NCBI GenBank assembly: GCA_036873755.1
Contig: JAVTVY010045371.1
Location: 1-64,000 of the forward strand
Source: Hanleya hanleyi
Taxonomy: Eukaryota; Mollusca; Polyplacophora; Lepidopleurida; Hanleyidae
Reading direction: 5' to 3'
Length of the DNA: 64,000 bases
Positions 1 to 11,790 of the stretch are shown piece after piece (position 1 is the stretch's first letter; every line of letters begins with the position of its first letter). The position numbers and the translations under genes are program-made. The notes under the pieces are model-generated. The model worked only from the letters and a program-made list of their open reading frames with translations. It did not search any database and was not told the origin of the DNA.

Positions 1-895
1 CCATGAAGTAGTTCCTGAGAATTCACGATAACAATGTTTCAAGGGGAAATTAAAGATGGCCACCTGGCGGCCATGTTGAATTTTCGAATCGGACCAAAAA
101 GGTATCTTGTACAGCTGGACCACAAAGGGAACCAATGTACCAAATTTGCGAAAGAGCCATGGAGTACTTCCTGAGAAATCACGATAACAATGGGGAAATC
201 CAAGATGGCCGCCTGATGGCCATATTGGATTTTCGAAATTGATCAAAAAAGGTATCTTGCACAACTACACCTCAAGGGGAACCTGTGTACCAAATTTAAG
301 AAAGATCCATGCAGTAATTCCTGAGAAATCACGATAACAAAGTTTCATGGTGAAAATCCAAGATGGCCGCCTGGTGGCCATATTGGATTTTCGAATCGGA
401 CCAGAAAAGGTATCTTGCACAACTAGATACCAAGGGGAACCTGTGTACCAAATTCTGAGAACGATTCATGCAGTACTCCCGAGAAATCACGATAAAGTTT
501 CATGGGGAAATCCAAGATGGCTGCCTGGTGGCCATATTGGATTTTTGAATCAGATCAGAGAAGGTACCTTGCACAACTAGACCTCAATAGGAACCTGTGT
601 ACCAAATTTGAGAAAGATCCATGTAATAGTTCCTGAGAAATCGCGATAACAAAGTTTCATGGGGAAATCCAAGATGGCCGCCTTGTGGCCATATTGGATT
701 ATTGAATCAGATCAGATCTTGCACAAAAGGACCACAAGGGGAATCTGTGTACCAAATCTGAAAAAGATCCATGAAGTAGTTCCTGAGAAATCGCGATAAC
801 AAGAATTGTTTACGGACGGACGACGGACGGACGGACCACGGACCACGGACGAAAAGTGATTTGAACAGCCCACCATCTGGTGATGGTGGGCTAAA
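1..895 (+). mobile_element. Helitron-like non-autonomous element with about 150-bp core repeats (left end outside window)
   Basis: Five diverged tandem units of about 150-158 bp start near 1, 158, 308, 466 and 619, with a partial sixth at 769. Each carries a CCTGAGAAATC start block, a GATGGCCGCCTGG block and an AAGGGGAACCTGTGTACC block. The array ends in a CGGACGG-rich segment (about 813-850), followed by a perfect 11-bp stem with a 4-nt loop (867-877 / 882-892) and CTAA. A terminal hairpin followed by CTRR is the Helitron 3' signature, and mollusc pearl-type elements have a similar layout of core repeats. No Rep/helicase coding is present. The class is inferred and the 5' end is not visible. 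Confidence 0.6.
867..892 (+). terminator. Terminal hairpin of the Helitron-like element
   Basis: AGCCCACCATC (867-877) pairs perfectly with GATGGTGGGCT (882-892) around the loop TGGT. CTAA overlaps the stem end (891-894). In Helitrons such a hairpin marks the 3' end of the transposed strand. Confidence 0.6.
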
Positions 896-1250
896 AATAC
901 ATACTTAAGAGAGACTTGAAGAGGCGACTGGAATTTAATACGTATATCTTGTCATGGCTTCCTTTGTTCTTCCTTTTATCAAAAATGTCAAATAATTATT
1001 TCGTAAGAACATTTTGTTTCCCGTCTTTGTGATACGAGTATTTAATGCGTCGGGAGATATAGGGGGTATTTAGTTTATCTTAACATGATAGAGCGAAACT
1101 TTGATGGTTTCACACATGCTGCGAGCAAGGAATATTTCGATAAACAAATAATCATGGGATTTAGTTTCTGCCTGGGGCATATTCTGACTATTACTTGCCG
1201 TTGTATCATTTGGCGACTGGATTTCGCCTTTGATTACAAGCGTCTGCTCC
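896..1250. other. No gene recognised
   Basis: Unique-looking spacer between the Helitron-like end and the Penelope-type 3' tail. A 61-codon minus-strand ORF (1,070-1,255) has no recognisable motif and I treat it as chance. Confidence 0.5.
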
Positions 1251-2636
1251 GTCATTCATAATTCTGCCGTCGTCCATTAGAGAATATCCGCGTCCATAAT
1301 CCAAAGACCTATTCCATATTCCGTATAACAGTATTAGCACCAAATTCAAAAGACAATCATAGTATACATAAACATATGCTTGTTTCCTGCAAGAGAGAAG
1401 CGGTCAACAGTTGTCAATGATGCCGGCAAGACAACATGATGTTCCAAAATATCAAATCCGTATCGCTGATCAGTATTCTTAATCTATAATATTCGTTGTA
1501 AAGTCGTCATCTAAAGAATGATGTATCTCAGTCACGCTTTGATTGTGTCTGTTCATATGAGTACCATGAGGATCTTGAAGTACATGGGGTCATACGGCCC
1601 CTAGCCCCGGGTTAAGCGGAATTAGACACAAGTTACGAAATGTAACGCCATAGATCTTGCATGCTACGCTCGTATTTTGCTATCAGCATGCGATATGTAT
1701 CGCCAAATTTGAGAAACTTTGAGTGGAGGCGCTTGGTGGTGTAGCCCTGTTTTATAAGTTTCTGCAACAATGTTTTGTGACGTTGATTAAAATCGTCACA
1801 TTTAACACAGGATCTAGCAAATGCTACTAGGCGTGATATGTATACGCCATATGCAGGTCCCACTGGAATATTACTGTCCAGAAAGGGATAGTTTACGATG
1901 TCGAAATTGTAATCATCTCTTTTGTCATACAGTCGACGAGAGAGAAGGCCCGCTTCATTTTTATAGAGATATAGGTCTAAATATGATGTGCATGTAGGGT
2001 TATCTGTAATTTCCTTCAAATCCAGTGAAGGTGGATATATATCCTTCACTGCGTCATTTATATAGCGATTATCCACAGCGAGAAGATCGCCTATATAGCG
2101 TTTGGTGAATGAGAAGGAACGGGCTTTGAATGGATCGGTTTTTGAAAGCGCCTGCATATAGTCATATTCATAAGAGTACAGATATAGGTCAGCCAACAGG
2201 GGTGCACAATTAATACCCATTGGAATACCTATTTGCTGCTGATATATTGTGGTGCCAAATTTCACATAGATATTATTAATGAGAAATTCAAGCAACTCTA
2301 TAAACAAAGAAACATCCCATGAATGATATCTCTTGTATGTAGTAGAGCTAAAGAATGCTTTATGGCATCCGACATTAATATATCTACGATCAGTTTTCTT
2401 GAACACAGATACTATTAATGAACTTAGACGGTCAATAAGGTCCTGATGAGGGATTGTAGTATAGAGTCGAGAAATCCCATGTGGATACATGTCTGTACAG
2501 TATGTGACCTTTAGCATCAAGTTCTTCCGTAAGACATTTTGAGTTTTTCAATATCCACATACATTCAACGCCAGAGTTTTTAGAAATAGTGGCGCAATAC
2601 CTTTCCCAAACTCTATTTAGTATTTATGGCTACCAT
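1251..2636 (-). mobile_element. Penelope-type retroelement copy, 5'-truncated
   Basis: A minus-strand unit made of an RT pseudogene (1,633-2,636) plus about 380 bp of 3' untranslated tail (1,251-1,632). The tail matches an inverted copy at 44,395-44,766 and parts of 14,500-14,690, 15,410-15,600 and 55,780-55,900. The shared 3' boundary, CCGTCATTCATAATTC read on the plus strand at 1,251, equals the reverse complement of the end at 44,766, so this is probably the true element end. The upstream part of the ORF and any GIY-YIG endonuclease are missing. Assignment to Penelope-like elements rests on RT motifs only. Confidence 0.6.
1633..2636 (-). pseudogene. Penelope-type reverse transcriptase, frameshifted and active-site mutant
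   Basis: The long frame (1,633-2,520, 295 codons) shows RT features: LYTTIPH at residues 19-25, GIPMG at 98-102 followed by NCAPLLADLYLY, then a catalytic box reading YIGD at 142-145, then SYLDLYLY, LYDKRDD and GPAYGVYISRLVAFAR, the conserved C-terminal signature of this RT group. Coding similarity continues upstream in another frame to about 2,636 (blocks such as MWILKNSK and STWDFSTLY), so a 1-nt frameshift lies near 2,460. The catalytic YxDD has Gly (GGC) in place of its first Asp, one transition from GAC. Together the two lesions make it non-functional. The family is well known in invertebrate genomes; its exact Penelope subgroup is not resolved here. Confidence 0.75.
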
Positions 2637-3018
2637 GGCAACCGCTCACCAATGACATCATTTCAGAAAATATAATAGTATTAAGCATTTATAAGCTAAT
2701 CTTAATGAATATGAATCACCGCATATTCAGCAATCGAAATTTCATATTTCCGTAATATTATGGAACATTGTTAGAATTAAACTTGTCTATGCTACGATTC
2801 AATTCAACTTAATCGAACGGATGTGTGGGCCAATATACCGCCTCTCGCTCTACAAACGATTTACCTGTTAATGTTCAGAGCTGCGAACGTTTTTGCTCTA
2901 TACATCTAGATTTATTATAACCAAGAGGGTCAGTTGGTATATAACATCCTGAAACCTAGTCATGCAGACGTTTTAGCCGTCTTTTTTTCCCACGATGCAA
3001 TATGCATGTATATTAACT
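2637..3018. other. No gene recognised
   Basis: AT-rich spacer between the RT fragment and the minisatellite. No exon, repeat or structured element seen. Confidence 0.5.
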
Positions 3019-3433
3019 AAAGGACGAGGACAGGTGAGAATAAAGGACAAGGACACGTGACAATAAAGGATGAGGACAGGTGAGAATAAAGGACAAGGAC
3101 ACGTGACAATAAAGGACGAGGACAGGTGAGAATAAAGGACAAGGAAACGTGACAATAAAGGACGAGGACAGGTGAGAATAAAGGACAAGGACACGTGACA
3201 ATAAAGGACGAGGACAGGTGAGAATAAAGGACAAGGACACGTGACAATAAAGGACGAGGACAGGTGAGAATAATGGACAAGGAAACGTGACAATAAAGGA
3301 CGAGGACAGGTGAGAATAAAGGACAAGGATACGTGACAATAAAGGACGAGGACAGGTGAGAATAAAGGACAAGGATACTTGACAATAAAGGACGAGGACA
3401 CGTAACAATAAAGGACGAGGACAGGTGAGAATC
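3019..3433 (+). repeat. 23-bp minisatellite (46-bp dimer)
   Basis: About 18 units of 23 bp alternate between AAAGGACGAGGACAGGTGAGA-type and AAAGGACAAGGACACGTGACA-type monomers, giving a 46-bp higher-order dimer. Units near the right end vary (GGATACTTGAC, GGACACGTAAC). The monomer has no stop codon in three minus-strand frames and its length is not a multiple of 3, so overlapping repetitive ORFs of 122-143 codons are a by-product, not genes. Most units carry a CANNTG E-box: CAGGTG in one monomer and CACGTG in most of the others. Confidence 0.9.
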
Positions 3434-4750
3434 AAAGAATACATCTGACAGAGCTAATACGATTCAAATTGCTTGCCAATGCAAGATCACTGCTCTAGCA
3501 CAGTCGAGAGGGGAGGGTGGAAGAGCTTCACTTGGATGTGCTCGGGTACATATGCGATGACACCTTGCTGCAACGGCACTGTACACTGTTTTCAGCAAAA
3601 TACGAGTCTCCATCTTGCAATCAATCCGAAACGTTATGTTTCACCCAATCACGAGTTAAATTTACTTCATTACATGACATGCATATTTATGATGATGGCA
3701 TTTGTTGAAGGCTTATTGAAACGCCCTCATGCCACCGTTTAGTCCAGGGATTCTTCATAGATAATTAAAGAAATATTAAGTTATATTGCTTTTAACATGG
3801 ATGCACAATGCATTACGCGAGTAAAAGAACGATAACAGAGCATCAGGAATAAGGCTTATTTTCTTACTATTTCCTAGTGGTTATCCTGTCGATTTACATG
3901 TGGTAGCAAGTTTTATTTATTCTTCGAAATCGTTCCTAAACTACGGAGAAGCATGTACTTGGGCATATAGCAGATAATATCCGTGTTTCGACGTTTAGTT
4001 CAGCTTTTCCTGCTCGAGTACACAGCCAGATTGTCATTCGTAAACAATGAGAGAAACCAGTTAAGTCGGACTGATAGTTCTGTATTTCTGACTCTAGAAC
4101 CACCTGGTCCCTTTAATATGAATTCACACACGGTGTACCAAAGGGTTACCGAAACATCAAACAAACAAGAATCCGAGCAGTCGTGGATTTGATCATGAGT
4201 TCGTCTTTCAACTGTATCTTGTTCATACGGATACTTTGCCAATCAAACTTGGCCTTAATAGGTTAACTCCCCTGCGACGTTGGTTTCTATACAATGTAAT
4301 TAGCAGATATTCCTTAGGGGCTGGCCGTTTGTGTTCGTTATCAAACCGTGACAGCTAGCTCGGCGACATGCGTCTGGAATGAATGTTGATTCGGAGTTGA
4401 TAAACCACAGTATTGCTCTCCCAGACAACCGAAAAGCATGCAATGTTGTGATTTCACCACATTGCCGTACACCTGGTGGCAGCTATACTGAGGTCAATAT
4501 AGCCACGTTCCATATACCGGCACGATTGTGCTGAAGGATCGTTGGCCTAGCAACAAAAATAACATTCCATAGACGTATCAATTTGGTTAACTTGAAACAT
4601 GGAGAATGAAGCGCTTGGTCGGCGTCGGACCTCAAAGGTATTGTTCTGAATACGAACTTGGACTATCTTTGGACTATCTAGGACAATTACATAACGGCTC
4701 TAAAATGTTTGTATCTAATACCACTCAAGCCGCTGCTAGGGACGTGTGGT
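3434..4750. other. No gene recognised
   Basis: Several short ORFs on both strands without recognisable motifs or convincing splice contexts. No repeat seen. Confidence 0.4.
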
Positions 4751-4754
4751 CATG

Positions 4755-4930
4755 TCAATTCAAGAGAGCGAGAGAGTATTAAGGTTTAACGTCGCGTTCA
4801 GCAATATTTCAGCTATATAGCGACGATGGCTGGGATTCGAATCATCACAGGAATCACTTTCGGTTCTTGTGCTGTATTAGAAATATGCAGTCAGTATATT
4901 TGTCTGTGTGGTCATATGACTTCTTGTCAG
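4755..4930 (-). mobile_element. tRNA-type SINE copy, minus strand
   Basis: Read on the minus strand, a box-B-like GATTCGAATCCC (about 4,832-4,843) precedes the conserved 3' domain CGCTATATAGCTGAAATATTG, then CTGAACGCGACGTTAAACC, then a CT-rich microsatellite tail. A segment further upstream (about 4,865-4,925) matches 15,240-15,290. The 3' domain is of the kind seen in mollusc SINEs (Meta-SINE-like). The head is degenerate and the 5' boundary uncertain. Confidence 0.6.
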
Positions 4931-6980
4931 TACTCCGGCATCGTTTTCCACCACGTTTTTGTCGGGTTTACCAAGGGTAAACCCTACATTAGTATCACTC
5001 TTCAGTTTTTCTTTTTTCTTCTGCACATGTGTAGTTTTGATCTCCTGCCCGGAGACTGTTCTCATTTGATGCCCCTTACAACATTCATAAAAAAGTATCG
5101 TTCTTCTGTCTGACAGTCATAAACATATTTACAATGCACGGTAGCTTGTGCATTTAACTTGATAATGTGAACATTATCGCAGTAAAGTTGATCTTTCCAA
5201 TTTCTTTTAAAATTTGCCTTTCCATTCTATTTTATCCGGTATCATTTGTTACGGCGGGAAGGGTCATTCTCCACGGTCCATTCTCCACACCCGATGTTGA
5301 TCAGATCTATCGTTGTTCAGATCAGGCAGTTCGTCTTTGAGCAGTGATTGTGGTTAAGTTTATTATTTATCACAGATGAGTTCTTTTCAAAAGCTTACTT
5401 CTCTATAATGTAGACAAATTCGTAATTATCTGATAATCAAAGTTGTGCGTCAACAACCTGACTGTGTGGGGAGTGATAGCACACCGACAGGCGACAGTGA
5501 CCGTCCAGTCTTGAAGAAGAATTTTTTTGCAGGAAATAAATGATGGTGGAGTTGATATATCTGGGGGTGTTAAAAGCGAAACAGTCTTGGAGCTGAAGCA
5601 ATCTTGAGTTGATCTATTTTGCTGAAAACGGGAGTTGAAACAGGTATTGAAAACAGGAGTTTGAAACAGGTGTTGAAACAGGTATTGAACTGAAAGAAAA
5701 AATTTGAACCATACACAGTAAACTACTGCATATAACAAAATGGGAGTTTCTTTGGAACAGTATAGACTTTGCATCGGCAAACATAATATTATTTGCCACT
5801 CTATACAAAGTAAGTTATCACAGCTTATGCTTCCAATTATCTATGCATTTCTACATTACTATATCTTAAACGCCACAGTGAATACAATTCAAGTAAATCC
5901 GACATCAGTACTTTAAGTACTTTGATTAATGTTGCGTTTAACATCACTGAACGTAGCACCAAGAGAGGAAATTCAGCCTATAGTATGGTACTATAGTATA
6001 TTTCACCATCCGAAGAACGTGTTCTTCGTTAAAGTTGAAGTAAATTCATCTACATTTCCAGATGCTGTTACCATTTCTTTTTTTTGTTTTTACATTCCCT
6101 TAAGTTCTCTCGTTTATCGTCGGAGATGTTTTCTTGTGTTTTATTCGTGTACTACTATGACCAGATTTTTGATCGGGAATAATGAAACGTCTCTGGTTGT
6201 TCTAATGACATATTATCAACTATAATTTGCATCGTTTTCGACACGTTTCCTTATCACCTGCATATACTCTCGAATATTATGCCACAATGTAGTGCTATAA
6301 ATTTGTCGGGAGTGATAAAAACGGACAACTGGTTCGGCTGATTCGTGTCATCCAACTCGATACTGACTGTTTATGAATAGGTGTTTCATTTTGTTCTTTG
6401 GACAAGTTAGAGTGAGTAGGTAGGAAATAACGTCGTTTTCGAAAAAAAATTCTCGGTCATATTCCGTCGGTTTCTGCAAGTGCCAGGAAACGAGAGTGCC
6501 CACAGTTCCCAATATCCTGTATATTGATCAGCCCATCCGGTACTACACCCGATCACCCATCAAAGTATCCAGGTTATATAGGCAAAACAAATCAAACATG
6601 CCATAGCCATCAAATATCTGTATCCTTATACTATGTTTCCGTGAAAAACATGAAATTTATCACGAAATATCTTTCTTTTCAATCCAAAATGAAAGGGGAT
6701 ACGTTCAATCTCTAAAGGCAGTGTAAAAACATTGACAAGCATGTGTTATGAGTCATATGGGCTAGGTTGCTAAAAGTGGTCATGAAGCCCTGCCATGTTT
6801 GTGCAAGGGGATGTGACCTTGTCGGTTAGAGCGCCGGTCCGGTTTGAGTCCTATCCGAACCAATCTTGGATTCCTTACAAGAATGATCGATTTTTGAGTT
6901 AGCCAATTGGACGAAATTACGAGTAACATGGCAATTATTTTATTTTTGCGCGGCCTTTTCCTAGTTCTCATACTTAAGTG
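4931..6980. other. No gene recognised
   Basis: Apart from the minisatellite at 5,632-5,690 there is no recognisable repeat or exon. The ORFs here (up to 125 codons on the minus strand at 5,403-5,780) are low-complexity Phe/Ser-rich readings that I regard as chance. Confidence 0.4.
5632..5690 (+). repeat. Short TGAAACAGGTATTGAA minisatellite
   Basis: About four imperfect 14-18-bp units of GAAACAGG(T/A)(A/G)TTGAA type, with no other context. Confidence 0.6.
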
Positions 6981-6984
6981 AGGA

Positions 6985-7020
6985 GGGGCTGGGGCGGGGG
7001 TAATGGTGGGTGGAGGTGGG
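6985..7020 (+). other. G-quadruplex-capable G-rich tract
   Basis: GGGG-CT-GGGG-C-GGGGG-(7 nt)-GGG satisfies the usual four G-run pattern with loops of 1-7 nt, and another GGG follows. No gene is close enough to suggest a role. Confidence 0.5.
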
Positions 7021-7029
7021 TGGTTAGTC

Positions 7030-8535
7030 AGAAACGAATATCTTCAATTTTACATACCTTTATATCGAACTTTGTCTGTAGTTTTTAGAATTCCACCAAA
7101 GAATCTGCCGTTCGGCTGTTTGACCTGTTGCAAAATATAAGAAATTATGAAGTTCTATGTTTTTCCGGTGTGTTACTAATATGTTTTGTGTTACCTATTT
7201 GCATAGTTGACACTCGAAGTATGCCTGTTTGTGCCTGTTAATTATGACCATTTCGATAACAGTTGTTTAAGATTAATATCATTTGAGTAACAGGTAATGT
7301 AATATACATATGAATTTTGTGGGGAGAGATACTGTGTATTTTATGAAAACACCTGAACTAAAACGTTTCGTAGAAGCCTCCTCCTTATGCAAGACGACTT
7401 GAACGGTCTGATAAAATGCAGAAATGCGCTTTAGAATGTCATTAAGAACCACATGCCAGTGTTAAACAATTGACCCTACCACAATATTGTATATGTATAC
7501 AACATATTATTTTGATAAATATACCGACCGCACTTCACTGGGGTCGAATCTTCGCTAGAAACAGTATCGTGTTGTTCATTTTGCTCACCGCGTCATTATC
7601 GTATCGGCCAAGTTCGTATCTACCGTATGGTCAATTGATTGGGTCACCAAAGGGACTTAAATCAGTAATTTCCACGGAACAGTATGACCTTGATCAACGA
7701 GTGCATGGCGCGATTTCTTTAGGACATATTTATATAGTGTGTTTAGTCCGACCAGTGGGAATATTTTAATTGCAATATCTTTTTCACGTACAGCAAAGAG
7801 ATAATGGTTCTCTGGTATCCCTGGATGCTTCCACTTCCAGGGCTCATCCATTGTATGGTATATGTTTGAAGAAGACAGATATGTCTTGGTATTTCCATAG
7901 CAACCACTCCCCTATCAGAAAAATAATACCTGTGACTGGTTCTCTCTGTGATGTAATTAGCTACCGTAAACGAAATGTCGTTGGGGATGAAATATTCCGT
8001 CATTTACCTGTCCAAAGAGGCTCAGTATAGTGATACCGAAACTGTATCTCATAGCCTGATGAACGTTTGAGAACAAGTCCTCGTTATATGCCACCAGTTG
8101 GATCTGAAAGGGATGAAATAAATCCTGCCATCAAGAAATCGCTAATCTCTACCCACTTCCATGCCATCAGGCCTATAGGGATATTTCCGGTATTGTATTA
8201 TTACCCGTACCCTGCTTACCATACTTTCAGTATACTCACATGAAATAACCCCCAGAGCCCCACTTCGTCGTACCCTTCCTCTCACCACAAGTCACCCTCC
8301 CACTCCGATGAGTCACATTATATCTATCCCACAGCAGGGAACCGATCTGGTTACATGCGACACGTCACACAAAATCGTCTAATCCACAACACTAAATTGT
8401 GAACGGTTTGGCATCTGTTTCGCTTTTAATCTGACCAAACTATTCAAATCGCCGCCAAATTTTCATGTGTTAGGATAGGTGATCTGTAGTGGCGAAAATG
8501 TCAGCAGGAATTCTGACCATACATATTCAGCAGGC
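7030..8535. other. No gene recognised
   Basis: Overlapping ORFs of 64-99 codons on both strands at 7,470-8,030 have no motif. No repeat recognised. Confidence 0.4.
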
Positions 8536-8539
8536 TAGG

Positions 8540-8825
8540 GCAATCCCGCTCTCTAAAATGTAGGTAAAAATGTCGTTTTTGCTCAGCAAATTCCTCTTGA
8601 GGCGCACACAGACATATATATTCGCATCAAATGGTAGTAAAAAAAAAAAAAATCTATATAATTTGCATAATAATAGGACAAACATCTGTGGCACTGTCTA
8701 AACAACATTAGCTGGCTCTTCGAATGGCAAATTTATTTTAAGACGCCTGAAGTTGTGAAGCATTGGTGAGCAAAAACGACCCTTTTTACCTCCGTTCTAG
8801 AGAGCGAGATCGCTCGAACCCGTTC
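8540..8825. mobile_element. MITE with about 45-bp inverted termini
   Basis: The left arm (about 8,545-8,589, CGCTCTCTAAAATGTAGG followed by GTCGTTTTTGCTCA) is the inverted partner of 8,764-8,808 (TGAGCAAAAACGAC followed by TACCTCCGTTCTAGAGAGCG). About 175 bp lie between, including a poly(A) run, with no coding capacity. Outer limits and the target duplication are unclear, so the superfamily is not assigned. Confidence 0.65.
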
Positions 8826-10529
8826 AGTGGTAGGGAATTTACAGAATCAGTCGGGGTATGATGCTGTATCATGTTGAATGTAATCATCATCCACCCACCG
8901 ACAAATCACCCACCTCCAGAGGAAATGCTTTTCCTGCTATCCTGTGTTCGGAACCTAAGTTTTCTCTGGCACCGAAGTGTAACACTATATGATGAACCCT
9001 GTATCTGTAGGTTAGTGGTCCGCCTGTTATTAGGGGCAGATCTTCAGATTTTCCGTCATGCCGCAAGTAAAATGTGAGGTCATGACCCGTGTTTGTTATC
9101 TCACCGGATACCTGCATGAAAATACAATTTTACAAAATTACATCGAGGTAATCACATCGGTATTTAAGCTGTAATCACCCTCGCCCATGCCAATGTAGTC
9201 GGGTAGATCAGTAACATGGGATCCGACTTTATTAATGACATTTCATAGTAGGTAATTGTGATTTCGCAAAACATATACGGCAAGTTTAGACTAGAGTACG
9301 TTCATTTCCATAGGCTTATGGGGCTATAACATGGTGATTTGCCAAATTGGCCCAGATATATCGATTTTAGGAGAAAAATCAACGAAAGATTGATATCTGA
9401 CACAACAGTATGACTTCGATGGTGGGGTAATACTGACCAAATCGTAGACATATTTGAATTCAACAGTTGGAGATGGAGTTTAAAGATTATGCTTGTGGTA
9501 TCTCCTAAAATTCATCCGCATTCAGAAGAATATGGACCATCCCCACCCTGATAACCCCCCTCACATATGACTCAGAGCTGAGAGGCTCCATTTGACTTTT
9601 GACTGTAATGCTGCTATTATTTAAAACATCATATTGAGGCCGTTTTATCACATAATCAAGAAGAATAAGTTTTGTATTGTATAGCAACAAGGGAAAACTT
9701 TGACATGAGGGATTTTCATCTAATGAGCTTGGATCAATGTTCTGGTTATTACATGATGGATGGCTGCCATATTATCACGAGTATGGTGATCCCATTACTA
9801 TTCTACCTCAATAAATGAACGGCCTCTGCTTCCATAGCAAGAAACCACAATACCGTTAACATTCAGAGAATTCCACCATACTACTAGTATTAAGTCCGCA
9901 AAACGCTAGTAATTACTACTACTAATTATATCTGTAATCGCAGTAGATAATACACAATGTAGAATTGTCAAATGAAAGAGCGAACTTATCACACGCATAT
10001 GTGAACACATATACTTTACTATAACGATTGGTAGTGCAAGCTACCATCCCAGCATGGTTGCAGCTGCCTTAATACGATGATCGAACCGCAGGCCAAGTTG
10101 AAGGCATTTGGACAAAGGGCACAGGACGCAGCTGGAACAATCTACAGATGTAGCATTTCGCAAATTTTTGTAATTATTCCAGGCATAGCAAATATAACGG
10201 AGAGCACTCTGACGGAGGGAACTCGAACTCTTGTCGTAAAAAAGACGTAGTTGGTCAATGAAGGTCAGTTAATACAATTATTATGAATTCCTCACTCTCT
10301 CTAGCATTGCTTAAGCATCCGATTTTGAGTATAATCTCGTCCATACAGATCCCTGTCAAGACTGCTACAATAATAATTGTTTCCCCAAAAGTCACTACTT
10401 TCTGAACATCATAGTTTCTTGACCTCACAATGCAACGTCACAATCACACTGGCAGATTATGTGACTTCAACCCAGCTCTGTTTGAAAATAACAGTTGAAG
10501 TTCATGAATTGAATGTCTTCCTGTGTTTT
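8826..10529. other. No gene recognised
   Basis: No recognisable exon, repeat or structured element. Overlapping ORFs at 8,871-9,117 have no motif. Confidence 0.4.
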
Positions 10530-11048
10530 TAACCCTACCAGGCCCGGGGGGATGGGGGGGGGATGGCCCCCTACCAAACTTTCTGTGCTATCTCCGGAAC
10601 GACAAAACATTTAGAGTTGACACTCCGTGACTTTATAGTTTATTATATTGGAGTCATTTTAAGCCTATTTGCATAACCTCCTGAGTGAAGGATCATGGGT
10701 AAATTCAAGATGGCGGCCACGTGCGGTACCAGAAAAATGATTCTTTCTGTTTTTCTGCGATGAAAAGTTGGTAACAACTATAATTTATTTCAGATCACAA
10801 TAATATTTACTAATTTATCACGCAGTTTTTGCAGAGAAATTGCATAAATGAAAAATTCGAAAAATCTGACCAAAACATATGTTTTTGAAATGACGTCTTT
10901 ATGACGTCATCATAGCGGCGATCTTGTTTTTTTTATATTTTCTGGTGGAGCTTGGGCCAATGGTATAGTGTGGTAAGTTCCAGCCCCCGAGCTTAAGGGG
11001 AAACAAAAATAATGGGGGGGGGAGGGGGTGTCCCCTCCACAGGCCTAA
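10530..11048 (+). mobile_element. MITE-like dispersed repeat, copy a
   Basis: It begins TTAACCCTACCAGGCC and ends CCACAGGCC, giving short imperfect inverted termini. Shared landmarks: CTACCAAACTTTCT, a GATCATGGG(T/A)AAATT block, AAGATGGCGGCC, TGACGTCATCA, TTTTCTGGTGGAGCTTG, and AGTGTGGTAAG followed by CAGCCCC. The same order occurs at 13,422-13,890 and, inverted, at 42,935-43,384 and 44,862-45,235. It is non-coding, and the superfamily is not established. Confidence 0.6.
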
Positions 11049-11459
11049 TCAAGTCTGGAATTTTGAATATATATCGAATGTGGAACATTCGCGAAAATTT
11101 ACGCTCTCAAATGTAAATGTATGTAACAATTCATGGCAATAATATTAACGAAACAGTAGTGATAATTAGTGAAACAGCCTAATCACTGACGGTTAAAAGT
11201 ATAAACAAATCGCGACCCCGCAAAAGTTATTCGGCATTTGGAATCTATTAACAACCTTTAATTTGGCATGTGAAGAAAATGACATAGATTTCAGTCTACA
11301 GTAATGAGCCCCCTTTAAACCATTTATAGAGTGCATTAATAGTAATGTCCAAATATTATGAGGCTAAAACTGATGTGGTAGCTGCATGTGAGAATCGAAC
11401 CATTGATCTCTAGAGAAACGAGATGGCTCATGGTTCAGAGCGCCTGCACGCCTATGAGA

Positions 11460-11790
11460 GGAGAGAGAGAGAGAGAGAGCGAATTAAGGTTTAATGCCGC
11501 GTTCAGCAATATTTCCGCTATATAGCGTCGATTAAATACAATCCTAAGTATTCAAGTTAATAACTCAGTACTCCAACACATTAAAACAGAAGATACAGTT
11601 TTCTTTCACCCGACTAAAAAGATCTTCTAAAGTAGCTGCTCGACAAAAAGAATCTCTTACAATCTTGAAATCTTTACAGTCGATAAGAATATGTTTTACT
11701 GTGATATCTTCGTGGCATGGAATGCACCTTGGGACTAGTACATGTTCGTGAGTTAATCGTGTATGGCCGATTCTACATCGCAATGATTAT
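11460..11790 (-). mobile_element. LINE 3' fragment (RNase H/zinc-knuckle clade C-terminus plus tail)
   Basis: The minus-strand frame 11,565-11,783 (72 codons) shows RIGHTRLTHEH near its start, then a CX2CX7HX4C zinc knuckle (residues 20-36, ending TVKHILIDC). Both are typical of the extreme C-terminus of RNase H-bearing non-LTR retrotransposons. About 35 bp after the stop the strand continues CGCTATATAGCGGAAATATTG, CTGAACGCGGCATTAAACC and a (CT)n tail, the same 3' sequence as the SINE at 4,755-4,850. It is a 5'-truncated copy; the upstream RT is absent. Confidence 0.7.

Noticed and set aside
2973..3444. Three overlapping minus-strand ORFs (122-143 codons) of repetitive LVLYCHVSLSF type
   Set aside because: They are translations of the 23-bp minisatellite in three frames. 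The unit lacks stops and its length is not a multiple of 3, so all frames stay open.
6810..6860. tRNA-like TTGTCGGTTAGAGCGCCGGTC
   Set aside because: A box-B-like word follows too closely and no cloverleaf can be drawn.
7470..8030. Overlapping plus and minus ORFs of 64-99 codons
   Set aside because: Mutually antisense, without motifs or splice context; consistent with chance.
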